Source: Zygnema cylindricum (lineage: Eukaryota > Streptophyta > Zygnematophyceae > Zygnematales > Zygnemataceae). From it: a stretch of DNA of 64,000 bases. The notes under the pieces are model-generated. The model worked only from the letters and a program-made list of their open reading frames with translations, was not told the origin of the DNA and ran no database searches. Positions 42,271 to 54,683 of the stretch are shown piece after piece; positions within the stretch are counted from its first letter, which is position 1, and every line of letters begins with the position of its first letter. The DNA lies in assembly GCA_037447655.1 (NCBI GenBank), contig JBBHKE010001392.1:145369-209368 (forward strand), written 5' to 3'. A program made the position numbers and the translations under genes.

Positions 42271-44160
42271 CTTTCATTTTTCACTCCATGCTTTATATTG
42301 TTTAAAACATTCCTGAGCCTCTGACTTATTTTTAAAAAAATACACCCTGGAATACCGAGACCAATCATCGGTAATAGTCATCATAAATCTCTTCCCCCTC
42401 GGTGATGGCACTCTGGCCGGCCCCCTAATATCTGTGTTTACTAAATCTAAAATCTTTTATCCCTTATAGGTGGCAGTTTTTGGGAAGGGTAACCTGTGTG
42501 CTTTACCTTGAGCACATCCACTACAATCACTTAGATTCTCACTTTCACCGAACTGAATCCCTTCCACTACTCCCATCTTTTTCATCTCTCTTAACTTATC
42601 TAGATTCACATGCCCAAGGCTGTGATGCCACAACATTATATCATGAACACCAACATAATAAAGTTTCTTCTTTTCATTGCTTAAAATCAGCCTAAACATC
42701 CCTTGGCTACCTTTTTCAGCAGTGAAATAAACTTCCTCCTCAAAACTTCCAATAAAGACTCGTTTCTTAGTGCTAGTATCAAAATCCTTATCATCTAATA
42801 GAGACGTAGTTATGAGATTTTTGTCCAGCTCCGGAATAAACAATACATCGGAGAATGTAACTTTAGATGTCTTTCCTTGTACTAACACTTTTAGATCTAC
42901 CGATCCTACAAGAGTAGTAGTGGCTATCCTCCCATCCCCGTACTCTATCTCTACCGTGGGAATCTTTCTTATCTTAGTGAACAGGTGTTTATCTTTACAC
43001 ATGTGCATGGATGCACGTGAATCTAAAATCTAGCTTGCTTCACCATTCAATCCACTGAAAGCACATTTTTGCTTTCGTGGAATTTCGACCTCGTTTTTCG
43101 CTTCTTACTCCTCATCCAATAAGATTTCATCGTCTTCTTCCTCGGATTCCGCCTCATGTACCTGTGTCACAAGGGCCTTTTTCTTTCCTCTCGAGGATCC
43201 ACCGACTTGCCCCTCTTTTAACCGCAGCTCGGTTAACTTAGTGCATTCAGCCATATAGTGCCCCAGTTTATAACAAAAATGGAACAAACCCTTGGGAGTC
43301 CTTGGTCCGAACTTCTCGGTCTGATTAATCTGCCCCTCCTCTCGATAATTTTCAACGTGTTTCATGGAATCATTGTTTTTCCAATCAGTCCCTGCTGCCA
43401 AAGCTTTCCCACTCTTTCCTCCCTTTCGGATCTCAATTGTATTCTCCCGAACGAGGATCATCCTTACCACTGAATTCCAAATCCACCTTGAGTCCGCCAA
43501 GTCGTGCACACGGTTGACTATATTCTCGAACTCATTGGGTAACTTCATTAGTAAATAGTTAACTTTTTCCTTTTCACTAAATAATTTTCCAACACTCTCT
43601 AGTTCCATGAAAATTGTGGCAAGCTCATTCCAAAAATCCAACATCTTCCCTCCTTTGTATACATACTCCTTAATAATATGATCAGCCAACTGTTGTTGCT
43701 GAATCGTACCACTTCCGTACATCTTTATGAGAGCCACCTAAAGATTGGATGCCCTCGCTACCTGCAATTGGGGAGATGCAAGCCCTTGAGTAAGATGGCG
43801 GAGGATAAAGTGCTTAGCCGCCATATTGTTGTACTCCCAGGTATCCATATTATTCTCCTCGTTTCTCGGAATAGGTGACATGAATCCCGAATCGGTTGCA
43901 ATTGGTGTGATTTTCTCCTTCTCCTTTCTTTTGTCCACCACCTCTCCTTCCTTTGTCTCCTCCGTTGAAGATGGATCTGCATCTCTAGTGAATCTACCTC
44001 ATGTAAACCTTGGAGATATCCCACCTCTGGATAGACGCCTCACCCGTCCACTCACTATTCCCCTAAATCGTTTCTCACATAGAGTTCCTGTCATCATACT
44101 TTCCCAGTATATGAAGCTTGCTCCATTGAATATAGGCACCCTAGATGGTGGGCCTATAAC
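42270..44160 (-). pseudogene. B1 gag, protease and integrase 5' part
   Basis: Gag begins right after the LTR, with a zinc-knuckle-type CYKLGHYMAEC (first Cys lost). Then a protease-like region and the integrase HHCC zone (WHHSLGHVNLDKL, CSGCAQGK). Stops interrupt it. Stops before the D-D-E core, where copia A sequence takes over. Confidence 0.8.
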
Positions 44161-44161
44161 C

Positions 44162-45199
44162 TGCAACTTTGAGACCTCCATAGGACCTCAGAGTAGGCAG
44201 CTCACACGAAGCCTCTAAGACAATCCTGACCCCTTTGTGTTTCAGCAAGAATAACTGCCACCCTGGCAGACAAAATCTCTGACCACGTTTATCTTTGTAA
44301 AGGCAAGACTCCTTTGAGTCGATAGCAAAAAGAATCTCCGAATTTGCTCCCCTGAGCAGTAAGTTATGAAGGGTCAAAGTTGACCTTTTTGTACAGCAAC
44401 TCTCTGGGAGAGAAGGTCTAGTCTATCAAATTTTTCTAAGTCCTATCTCCCTCTAAAACTCTATCTACTCAAGTACGGCACCAAACATAATAGTGTATTG
44501 TTCATAAAGGTACCTGTGCTGTGGTACTTTATGTACGGCCATTGTACGACATGGCCAAAAGTCGACACATGTCATTTTTGCATTCGTTCCTGGAATCCAT
44601 GGAGATGACGTTATCCAATGTGATTATGCCACGTGGTGATTGATGTGACATCGACCGAAAACCGCCAAAAACCTATTGCGCGATCTCGGCATGTTTCGTG
44701 GCCGTCCGATCAAGCCGGATTACAATCGTGGCCGTCATAAATACTTGCGCAATATTTGTTTTGCCTTTGAAACAAAATGCGCGGTATCCGTTTCGGATGT
44801 GCCGTACGCCGTACATTAGAAACTGTATCTATGTCTAAATATCCCGTTAAATGAAGATAGCCGAAGTGTAAACATTTAAATAACTATCATACGCTATGTC
44901 ATACATCTCTAGTTTAGACTAGTTGGCTAAGGCTACTGGCTACTTGCTACTTTGACGGACGGTAGGTAGGTACCCGGTTCAAATCTTGGGCCCGTCAAAT
45001 CTATTTTGGTAAAATCTACTAACCAAATATCTATCCCCGTCGGGATAGCATAGGCGGACATGGCTCTATCTCCCTATCCAACTTTCAGTGACTACGACAA
45101 GTGTGGGAGCTGGAGAGAGGAGTTAGAGGCACACTGCCTCTGCTTCTTTTTTGCATTTTACAAAACCTAGAAATACTAAAATAACCTATAATTTCTACA
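44162..45199 (-). repeat. B1 5' LTR
   Basis: Reads TGTAGAAATTATAGG ... AAAGTTGCA on the minus strand (1038 bp). It matches the B2 and B3 LTRs and the truncated B1 3' LTR. Confidence 0.85.
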
Positions 45200-46645
45200 T
45201 CGTGTACTTGTTTGACAATCGGCTGATTCCAGTCTTGAATGAAATATTCTTGCACCTTTTGTTGTTTTAGTACATCTGTCAAGGTGAATAAATCTACCAG
45301 ATCAAGCTCATCGTTCACAATAATATTTCGAGCCACAACCATCTTTTGTTTCTCAAAGACAAAGACCGTATAACCTTTGGAGTGGTTATCATATCCTAGC
45401 AGAATACTCGATAACCATTTAGGTTCCATTTTCCATCTATCTTGTGATGTATCTAAAATGAAGTATTTATTACCAAAACCTTTAAAATGACTAACAGCTG
45501 GCTTTGTGCCAGTCCAGATTTCATAAGCCAGAGTCTCTAGTGATCTAGACCCTATACTATTTTTAATATAGATTGTACAATTTAGAGCCTCAGCCTAGAA
45601 TTTCGGATCCACATTTTTATCTAAACCCATTGACCTAGAGCTCTTTGTGAAGGTTCTATATAATCTGTGTACAACTCCATTTTGTTCCCGTAAATATAGA
45701 ACAAGGTTCTATATAATCTGTGTACAACTCCATTTTGTTCCGGTAAATATAGAACAATCAACAAATGACTTATACCTTCCTCGAGTAAAAAGGTTTCAAA
45801 TTCCTTTGATGTATATTCCCCACCATAGTCTAATCCGAGTGCCACAATTAGCAAATTATGTAGTTTCTCCACCCAAGCTTTATAGTGTTTGAAGTGACTG
45901 AACACTTCGTTTTTTTCTTTCATGAAATAAGTCTTTGTAAATCTTGAAAAATCGTTTAGGAAGGTGACCATATATTTCATCCCCCCGGAAGATGGTACCT
46001 TTGTAGGACAAAAAAAACCGGAATGAATTTGTTGTAAAAGTCTAGTTCACCGATGTTTCGACTCCGTAAGGAATGGCAGTAAGTGTATTTTGCCTAAAGC
46101 ACAACCTTCACATGTTTTAAATTGGTGATTTGTTACAAAGACACCATCTATTTTGTCAGCAAGGACCATTTTTCTCAAACTATCATAATTTACATGCCCT
46201 AATCTTTTGTGCCACAACTCATCTGATGCACAGCACTGGAGTACAAAACATCATTCTCCTTAGTATTAGCCATATCCATATGGTACATCTTGTTATTATC
46301 TCTAGTAATTGTAATCGCAACCTTGTCATTTTTGCTAAGAACGTGATTACCATTTTTCAGATTGATCTTAAAGCCTTTACTTTCTACCAAAGACGTAGAA
46401 AAATAAAATTCTTGAAGTTAAAGACAAACAAAACATTCAGTTTCTATTCCCTCTTCATCAACCAGTAAGGATACATCACCCATAGCACAAGTCTGAACAC
46501 TCATGCCACATAATAGTAAATATTATTTTCCAGTGTTGATTTCGGATTTTTGAAGATACTCTTGCTCCACCATATGTGGGCTGACGCTCCTATATCCATT
46601 ATCCATCTAGTGTCTATTGGGCCCTCCATTATTGGCGCCATGACA
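45200..46645 (-). pseudogene. Copia C integrase and protease region
   Basis: On the minus strand the protease motif WIMDIGASAHI lies near 46600, followed by an integrase region with FLNDFSRFTKTYFMKEK, a LDYGGEYTSKEF acidic site and PEQNGVVHRL, then the GYDNHSKGYTVF region. A 55-bp tandem duplication (45652-45758) disrupts the integrase. Ends at 45200 against the B1 LTR and at 46645 against B2. Confidence 0.8.
45652..45758. repeat. About 55-bp tandem duplication in copia C
   Basis: ggttctatataatctgtgta...gtaaatatagaacaa is present twice with one base difference. It makes the integrase frame repeat and slip. Confidence 0.9.
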
Positions 46646-47704
46646 TGTAGAAATTAATGGTCTTTTTAAATTATTTTCTAGGTCTGAATAGAAATAAGAA
46701 AGAAGGCGAGGTAGTCTATCTCTAACTTCTCTCTCCAACTTCTCAAACTTGTCGCAGTCACTGAGAAATTAGAGAAGGAGCTAGAGCCATGGCTACCTAG
46801 GCTATTCAGAGGTTTACGCGAAAATATATTTTAATTAGGGGTTTAATTTACTAAAAGATATGTGCCGGCGACAGGATATGATCCTGGTACCTGCCGGACG
46901 GCAGACAGCCAGTAGCCGGTAGCCTTAGCCGTTAAGTCTAGGAGTAGTGTTATGTACTATATGGTTTGATAATTACTTAAACATTTATACAGTAGGATAG
47001 TTCATTTAACTCTAACTGATTACGGGAGACATATCTCCAGTAAATGTAAAAGTACGGATTCCGGTACGGATAAGAAACCAATACCGCGCATTTAATTCTT
47101 TAGTGAAACGAATACCGCGCATGTATTTATTACGGCTACGATTAAATGTGAATTTAATCGGACGGCCGGAATTGACGCCGAGATCGCGGAAGAGGATTTC
47201 GGCGGTTTGTGGTCATCGCCACATCGGATGACACGTGGCGGAATGACATTGGATCGCGGCATCTCCGAGGATTAAGGGAGCGAATCCAGACATACCACGT
47301 GTCGACATTTAGGCCATGTCGTACAATGGCCGTACATTAAGTACAGCGGCAGCTGTACTTTTGTGTACGAAACTGAAATCTGATTGGTTCCGTACATCTG
47401 TAGATAGAGCCTGTGATAGAGATAGGAAGTAGAAAAATTAGAAGATAGGACCCCCTCTCCCAGAGAGCTACTTTACAAAAGGTCAACTTTGACTCTCCAT
47501 AACTTACTGCTTAGGGGAGCAAATTCAGAGATTCTTTTTGCTATCAACTCACGGGAGTCTTCTCTTCACAGGGGTGAAGTTGGTCAGAGTTTTTGTCTGC
47601 CAAGGTGGCAATAATTTTTGCTGAAACACAAAGGGGTCAGGGTTATCCTAGAGGCTTCTTGGAAGCTGTCCACTCTGAGGACTTATGGAGGTCTCAGAGT
47701 TTCA
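46646..47704 (+). repeat. B2 5' LTR
   Basis: TGTAGAAATTAATGG ... CAGAGTTTCA, 1059 bp. The end is fixed by the target duplication at the 3' LTR. Just inside it the sequence agttatgggcccaccctc serves as both the gag start and the likely primer-binding area. Confidence 0.85.
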
Positions 47705-50700
47705 AGTTATGGGCCCACCCTCTAGGGTACCAATCTTTAATGGAAATGGCTTCATATACTAGGAAAGTATGATGATAAGAGCTCTATGCGAAAAAAGGTT
47801 TTGGGGGATAGTGAGTGGACGCTTGGGGCGTCCATCAAGTGTTCCTATTCCTCTAGGGTTTGGAGCAAGCAGTTTCACCAGAAAAGAGGATCCACCTTCA
47901 ACGGAGGAAACAAATGAAGGAGAGGTGGTGGACAAAGGAAAGGAGAAGGAGGCAACCACACCAATAACAACTGGTTCGGCATTCATGTCACCTATTCCGA
48001 GGAACGAGGAGAATGATACTGAAACCTGGGACTTCAACAATATGGCGGCAAAGCACTTCATCCTACGCCATCTCACTCAAGGACTTGCATGTCCTCATTT
48101 GCAGGTAGAAAGGGCATTTGATCTTTGGATGGCTCTCATAGAGATGTACTGAAGTGGTACGATTCAGCAACAACAGTTGGCTGATCAGAAAGTTAAGGAG
48201 TATCTATACAAAGGGGGGATGATGTTGGATTTTTGCAATGAGCTTGCTACACTCTTCATGGAGCTAGAGAGTGTTGGAAAAGATTTTAGTGAAAAAGAAA
48301 AGGTTAACTGTTTACTGATGAATATACCCAATGAGTTCGAGAAAATAGTCAACCATGTGCAGGACTTGCCGGACTCAAGGTGGATATGGAACTCAGTGGT
48401 AGGGATGATTCTCCTTCGGGAGAATACGATTGAGATCCAAAGAGGAGGAAAGAGTGGCCAAGCCTTGGCAACTGCGACCGATTGAAGGAACAAGGATTCT
48501 CGGAAACCGGTCGGAATCTATGGGGGGAGGGAGGAGAAAAATCAGACCGACGAGTTCGGACCAAGGGCTCCCAAAGGTTTATGTCATTTTTGTAAGTAAC
48601 CTAGGCATTATATGGCAGAGTGCACTAAGCTAACCAACCTTCGGTTAAAAGAGGGGCAGACCGGTGGTACCCCGAGAGGAAAGAAAAAGGCCCTTGTGAC
48701 ACAGGTACATGAGGCGAAATCCAAGGACGAGGACGATGAGCTCCTTTTGGATGAGGAGTTGGAGGCGAAAAACGAGGTCGAAATACCACGAAGGCAGAAA
48801 TGTGCTTACGGTGGATTTAAAGGTGAAGCAGGCTGGATTGTAGATTGAAGTGCCTCCATGCACATGTGTAAGGATAGGCACCTGTTCACTAAGATAAGAA
48901 ATATTCCCACCGTAGAGATAGAGTACGGGGATGGAAGGATAGTAACCACTACTCTTGTAGGATCGGTAGATTTGAAAGTGTTAGTAGAAGGAAAGACATC
49001 CATAGTAACATTCTCCGATGTATTGTTTATTCCGGAGCTGAACAAAAACCTCATCTCTATATTCGTATTAGATGACAAGGGTTTTTTTACTAGCACTAGG
49101 GAAGGAGTCTTTACTGCTAGTTTTGAGGAGGATGTCTATTTTATTGCTGAGAAAGGTAGCCATGGGATGTTTAGGCTGGTTTTAAGTAATGAAAAGAAGA
49201 AACTTTACTATGCTGGTGTTCATGATATTATGATGTGGCATAAGACGCTTGGGCATGTGAATCTAGACAAGTTAAGAGAGGTGAAAAAGATGGGAGTGGT
49301 GGAAGGGATTAAGTTTAGTGAGAATGATAATATAAGTGATTGTAGTGGATGTGCTCAAGGTAAAACACCCAAATTACCCTTTTCTAAAACAGCCACCTAT
49401 AGGGGAGAAAAAATTCTAGATCTAGTACACACAGATATTTGGGGACCAGCTAAAGTGCCCTCACCGGGGGGAAAGAGATTTATGATTACTATCACTGATG
49501 ATTCATCTCGGTATTCCCGAGTGTATTTTTTGAAAAACAAGACCGAAGCTCAAGATTGTTTTAGACAATATAAAGCATGGAGCGAAAAATTTCATGAAAC
49601 TCCAATCAAGAGAATAAGGAGTGACAATGGTGGAGAGTATACTTCTAACCAGTTTTAGGATTTTCTGAGGGAAGATGGGATTCAACACCAAAAGACAGTT
49701 CCAGAAAACACGGAACAGAATGGAGTAGGTTAAAGGTTTAATTGAACACTGAGTGATAGTGCTAGAAGTATGTTGTCACAAAGAAGATAGGAAAAAGGTT
49801 TTGGGCAGAAGCAATGAACTGTGCTAATTACCTCAAAAATAGAGTTCTTACTTCAGCTATAAAAGATCAAACACCTTATGAGAGATGGACAGGCCGGAAA
49901 CTAGACTTATCTCACTTAAAGGTTTGCGGCAGTCAAGTATTCAGTCTAGATACAGATCGGTCTAATTGGAAGCTAGATCCTAAAGGAAAACCGGGATACT
50001 TATTAGGATATGATGAGGATGTTAAAGGATATAGAGTTTATGATCTAAAAAGAGAAGATATAATCTTAGTAAAGCATCTAGTAGTTATGGATGAAGGAAA
50101 GTCTGTGGATCCGTTCAAATATACAAAGTCAGTAAAAATCAGATTTGAGTCAGAAAATTCCGATGACTTTGAGCTTCCTAACTATCCAGGTTTTAGAGAA
50201 GATCACATTCTTGCAGATACAAATCAAACCGAAAAGGACTCGGCTGTGGAAACTCTAGTGACAACTCTACCCGAAGCGGAAGACGTGGTGGAAATTGATT
50301 CGGAATCAAGGGATAGGGGAGAAGCTGAGTTTGTTCAAAAGAATCCACCAAAACCATCTATTCCGGCCTCACGTTTTGAGGGGGGAAGGAGAAGTAGCAA
50401 AAGACTAGAAGAAAAACAGGTTAATAACATGGTAACTAAACTATCTCTTCAAGATGAACCTCAAACTTATGGAGAGGCGATGACTTGTCCAGAAAGAAAC
50501 CGGTGGAAGACAGCCATCAATGAGGAGATGGCCTCAATTATGGCAACGGATACTTGGGAGCTGGTGGATTGTCCACCTAACCGAAAACCAATTGGTTGTT
50601 AGTGGGTTTTCAAAATAAAACTGAACCTAGAAAACACAATCGAGCGCTACAAGTCCCGATTAGGGGCAAAGGGATTTACACAATAAGAGGGAATTGACTA

Positions 50701-52053
50701 CGAGGAAACCTTTGCCCCGGTGGTCAGATTTCCCTCCGTCCGCATACTTCTCAGCTTAGCAGCAGTGGAAGACATGGAAGTGCACCAGATGGACATCAAG
50801 ACAGCCTTTTTGCATGAAGAATTGGAAGAGGATATCTTCATGCGACAACCCGAAGGGTTTGTGGAGGAAGGAGAGGAGAGTAAGGTATGCCGGCTGATTA
50901 AATCTCTTTATGGTTTGAAACAGGCGCCTCGACAGTGGAATAAGAAGCTTGATGAGTTTCTTACCGGTCTAGGATATATCCGGATCAGCTCAGATCACTC
51001 AATCTATGTTTTCGAAGATGAGGAAGGTTTTATATTTATTGCAATTTATGTTGATGATTTGCTCATCTTAAGTAAATCAATGGAAAAAATTAATAAACTG
51101 AAAACCGATCTTAAGAGGAGATTTGAAATGAAGGATATGGGGGAAGCAAAATATATTTTGGGAATTCAAGTAGAGAGAGACGGAAAAAGAAAAATTATAA
51201 GATTGACTCAAAAGGAAGCAATAGGGAACATGCTTGAAAAATTTCAAATGGATAAAGCTAATAGTTGTACAACTCCAATGGAGTTGAAGAAGGGAAGTGA
51301 GGGGAGTGAGGAAGGAGGAGTCATAGTCTTAGACGAGGAATTATCTCATGAAGAACAGAAGTTCATGCAGACTATTCCTTACAGGCAAGTAGTGGGAAGT
51401 CTAATCTATTTTATGAATTGTACCCGACCGGATTTAGCTGGAGCTGTAGGAGTGCTGAGTAGAAGTCTAAATGCTCCCACTAACAGGGATTGTGAGGCAG
51501 CTAAGAGAGAGTATAGATATTTGATAGGAACTAGGGATCTATGGTTGCATTTGGGTGGCGAGAATACTGATATCACTACTTGGAGTGATGCCAGTTATGG
51601 TGATGCTCCGATGAGGAGATGCACTTCTGGATATGTATTATATGTGGGTAATGGGGCTTGCTGTTGGAGTAGCAAACAACAGAAAGTTATTGCTCATTCC
51701 ACCATGGAGGCTGAGTATATGGCCTCTTGCTCTGCTGTAAAAGAATTGATGTGGGTCAAGTCTTTGCTTCGTGAGCTTGGTCACCTTAAGAGTGGTGTGC
51801 ATAATTTTTTTTGTGATAATCAGGTAGCAATCGCTTTTTCTGCCAATCCTAAACATCATTTTAAAGCTAAACACATGGACATTAGACTCAGCTTTGTTAG
51901 AGAGAAAGTAGAAACAAAATAATCAGCTTAGAGTACCGACCAGATAGTGAAATGGTAGCAGATATGATGACCAAACCTTTGCCTTCCCCTACGCTAATTT
52001 TCTGCAGGGAAAAGTGTGGTGTGAATAAAAGATTGACTAGAAAATAAGGGGAG
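47705..52053 (+). pseudogene. B2 gag-pol
   Basis: Gag from about 47709 (MGPPSRVPIFNG) with a broken zinc knuckle (CHFCK-stop-PRHYMAEC). The protease site reads WIVD-stop-SASMHMC. Integrase shows WHKTLGHVNLDKL, CSGCAQGK, DLVHTDIWGP and RSDNGGEYTS. RT shows HQMDIKTAFLHEELEEDIFM and YVDDLLIL; RNase H shows TWSDASYGDAPM and STMEAEYMASC. Several stops break it (for example TGA at 48150-48152 and TAG near 50600), so no functional polyprotein is made. Confidence 0.9.
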
Positions 52054-53111
52054 TTTAGAAATTAATGGACTTTTTAAATTTTTTTCTAGGTCTGAATATA
52101 AATAAGAAAGAAGCCGAGGCAGTCTATCTCTAACTTCTCTCTCCAACTTCTCAAACTTGTCGCAATCATTGAGATATTGGAGATGGAGCTAGAGCCATGG
52201 CTACCTAGGCTATCCAGAGGTTTACAGGAAAATATTTTTTAGTTAGGGGTTTAATTTAATAAAAGATATGTGCAAGCGACAGGATATGATCCTGGTACCT
52301 GCTAGACGGCAGACAGCCAGTAGCGAGTAGCCTTAGCCGTGAAGTCTAGGAGTAGTGTTATGTACAATATGGTTTGATAATTACTTAAACATTTATACAT
52401 AGGATAGTTCATTTAACTGTAACTTATTAGGGGAGACATATATCCAGTAAATGTAAAAGTACGAATTCTGGTACGGATAAGAAACCAATACCGCGCATTT
52501 AATTCTTTAGTGAAACGAATACCGCGCATGTATTTATTACGGCTACGATTAAATGTGAATTTAATCGGACGGTCGGAATTAACGCCGAGATCGCGGAAGA
52601 GGATTTCGGCGGTTTGTGGTCATCGCCACATCGGATGACACGTGGCGGAATGACATTGGATCGCGGCATCTCCGAGGATTAAGGGAGCGAATCCGGACAT
52701 ACCACGTATCAACAATTTGGCCATGTCGTACAATGGGCGTACATAAAGTACACCGGCAACTGTACTTTTGTGTACGAAACTGAAATCTCATTGGCTCTGT
52801 ACATTAGTAGATAGAGTCTGTGAGAGAGATAGAACTTAGAAAAATTAGAAGATAGGACCCCCTCTCCCAGAGAGCTTTTGTACAAAAGGTCAACTTTGAC
52901 CCTCCATAACTTACAGCTCAGGGGAGCAAATTCAGAGATTCTTTTTGCTATCGACTCAGGGGAGTCTTGTCTTCATACGGGTGAAGTTGGTCAGAGTTTT
53001 TGTCTTCCGAGGTGGCAATTATTTTTGCTGAAACACAAAGGGGTCAGGGTTATCCTAGAGGCTTCTTGGAAGCTGTCCACTCTGAGGACTTATGGAGGTC
53101 TCAGAGTTTCA
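52054..53111 (+). repeat. B2 3' LTR
   Basis: 1058 bp, matching the 5' LTR with scattered substitutions and small indels, so the insertion is not recent. First dinucleotide mutated to TT. Confidence 0.85.
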
Positions 53112-53603
53112 TGACAAACAGGTCTGCTTTATCTTCTTTAGAAATATTCAGAGTGTCGTCGTAGTGCGACGAAGATGCAAAAAACAGTGCATTTCCACGA
53201 GGTGTACACCCGATGAAGTTTCTGTAAAACTTGCTCTGTTGCCATCTTGGCTTGTATAAACCTATTTCGTTAGCCTTTATAAGCTTAGGACAAAACTTAT
53301 ATCCATAACCTCTCTCACAGTAATAGAAAAAAACATTGTTGGACTGTCTATTTCCACCCTGATAAAACTGTTTAAATTGATTCTATGAATTAACCTTATT
53401 CCTTTGCTAATTAAAATTTCCCTTTCTCTCAAAATCTATGTTGAAAGCCTCTACTTGCTCAAAACTAAGAGTTTTAGTTGTCGCTTCCTCCTCTAGTAAA
53501 ATATTAATTGCTAATTGTAAAGTCCTACTAGTCTTATCTTTTTGTTTGAGCACATCAAACGCTCCTTTCATACTACTAAAGAAGACCTCTCATTAGGAAT
53601 GAC
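53112..53603 (-). pseudogene. Copia C gag 3' part
   Basis: Minus-strand frame from MKGAFDVLKQKDKTSR through a decayed zinc knuckle (YYCERGYGYKFCPK) to KADLFVM, which continues in frame into the protease of the copia C piece at 46645 once B2 is removed. Two internal stops. Its upstream side is cut by the B3 LTR. Confidence 0.75.
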
Positions 53604-54670
53604 TGAAACTATGAGACCTCCATAAGTCCTCAGAGTGAACAGCTTCTAAGAAGCCTGTAGGATAACTCTGACCCCTTTGTGTTTCAGCAAGAACAAATGC
53701 CAACCTGGCAGACAAAAACTCTGACCACCTTCACCCTCGTGAAGGCAAGACTCCCCTAAGTCGATAGCAAAAAGAATCTCTGAATTTTCTCCCCAGAGCA
53801 GTTAGTTATGGAGGGTGAAAGTTGACATTTTGTACACAAGCTCTCTAGGAGAGAGGGTCCTATCTCCTAATTTTTCTCAGTCCTATCTCTCTCACAGACT
53901 GTATCTACTGATGTAGGGAGCCAATCAGATTACACTTCCGTACACAAAAGTAGAGCTGCCGGTGTACTTTCTGTACGGACATTGTACGACACGGCCTAAA
54001 TGTCGACACATGTCATATCCAAATTCGGTGCCGTAATCTCCGGAGATACCACGATCCAATGTAATTTCGCCACGTGTCATCCGATGTGGCGATGCCCATA
54101 AACCGCCGAATTCTTCTTACGAGATCTCGGCGCTAATTTTGGCCATCCGATTAAATTCACATTAAATCGTAGCCGTAATAAATAAATGCGTGGTATTTGT
54201 TTTGCAAAAGAAATAAATGTGCGGTATTGGTTTCTTATCCGTACCGTATTCCGTACTTTTACATTACTGGATCTATGTCTCGCGTAAAACTGTTCCAGTT
54301 AAATGAACTATCCTACATATTAATGTTTAACTAATTATCAAACCCTGTAATACGTAACACTATGTCTACACTTAACGGTTAAGGCTACCCGCTACCTGCT
54401 GCTTACCGTCCGGCAGGTACCAAGATCAAATCCTAGGGTAAACACATATTCTTTTGGTAAATAACCCAACGGTAAATAAACTAATATATATATTTCTCGT
54501 AAACCTATAATTAGCCTAGGTAGCCCTGGCTCTAGCTACCTCTCCAACTTCTCAGTGACTGCGACAAGTTTGAGAGTTGGAAAGAGAAGTTAGAGGTAGA
54601 CTGCCTCGGCTTCTTTCTATATTTCTATTTAGATCTAGAAAATACTTTAAACAGACCATTAATTTCTACA
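53604..54670 (-). repeat. B3 3' LTR
   Basis: Minus strand TGTAGAAATTAATGG ... CATAGTTTCA, about 1067 bp, following a polypurine tract (aaataagggga). Confidence 0.85.
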
Positions 54671-54683
54671 CTCCCCTTATTTT

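Larger units (their letters stand above)
38028..45199 (-). mobile_element. Copia element B1, chimeric
   Basis: The 5' LTR is 45199-44162, and the 3' LTR is 38933-38028, cut short by about 130 bp where it meets G1. Between them, on the minus strand, lie gag (44160-43105), protease/integrase start (43008-42270) and the RNase H end (39552-38934). The stretch that should hold the integrase end and RT is replaced by a plus-strand copia A segment (39553-42270). The high-coordinate end abuts copia C at 45200. No target duplication can be seen because the low end is truncated. Confidence 0.75.
46646..53111 (+). mobile_element. Copia element B2, full length
   Basis: Two LTRs (46646-47704 and 52054-53111) enclose gag-pol in the usual copia order gag-PR-IN-RT-RH. 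A 5-bp target duplication TGACA flanks it (46641-46645 and 53112-53116). Removing the element and one TGACA joins the two copia C halves in frame across the protease, which confirms the borders. A polypurine tract (aaataagggga) precedes the 3' LTR. The 3' LTR starts TT instead of TG. Confidence 0.9.
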
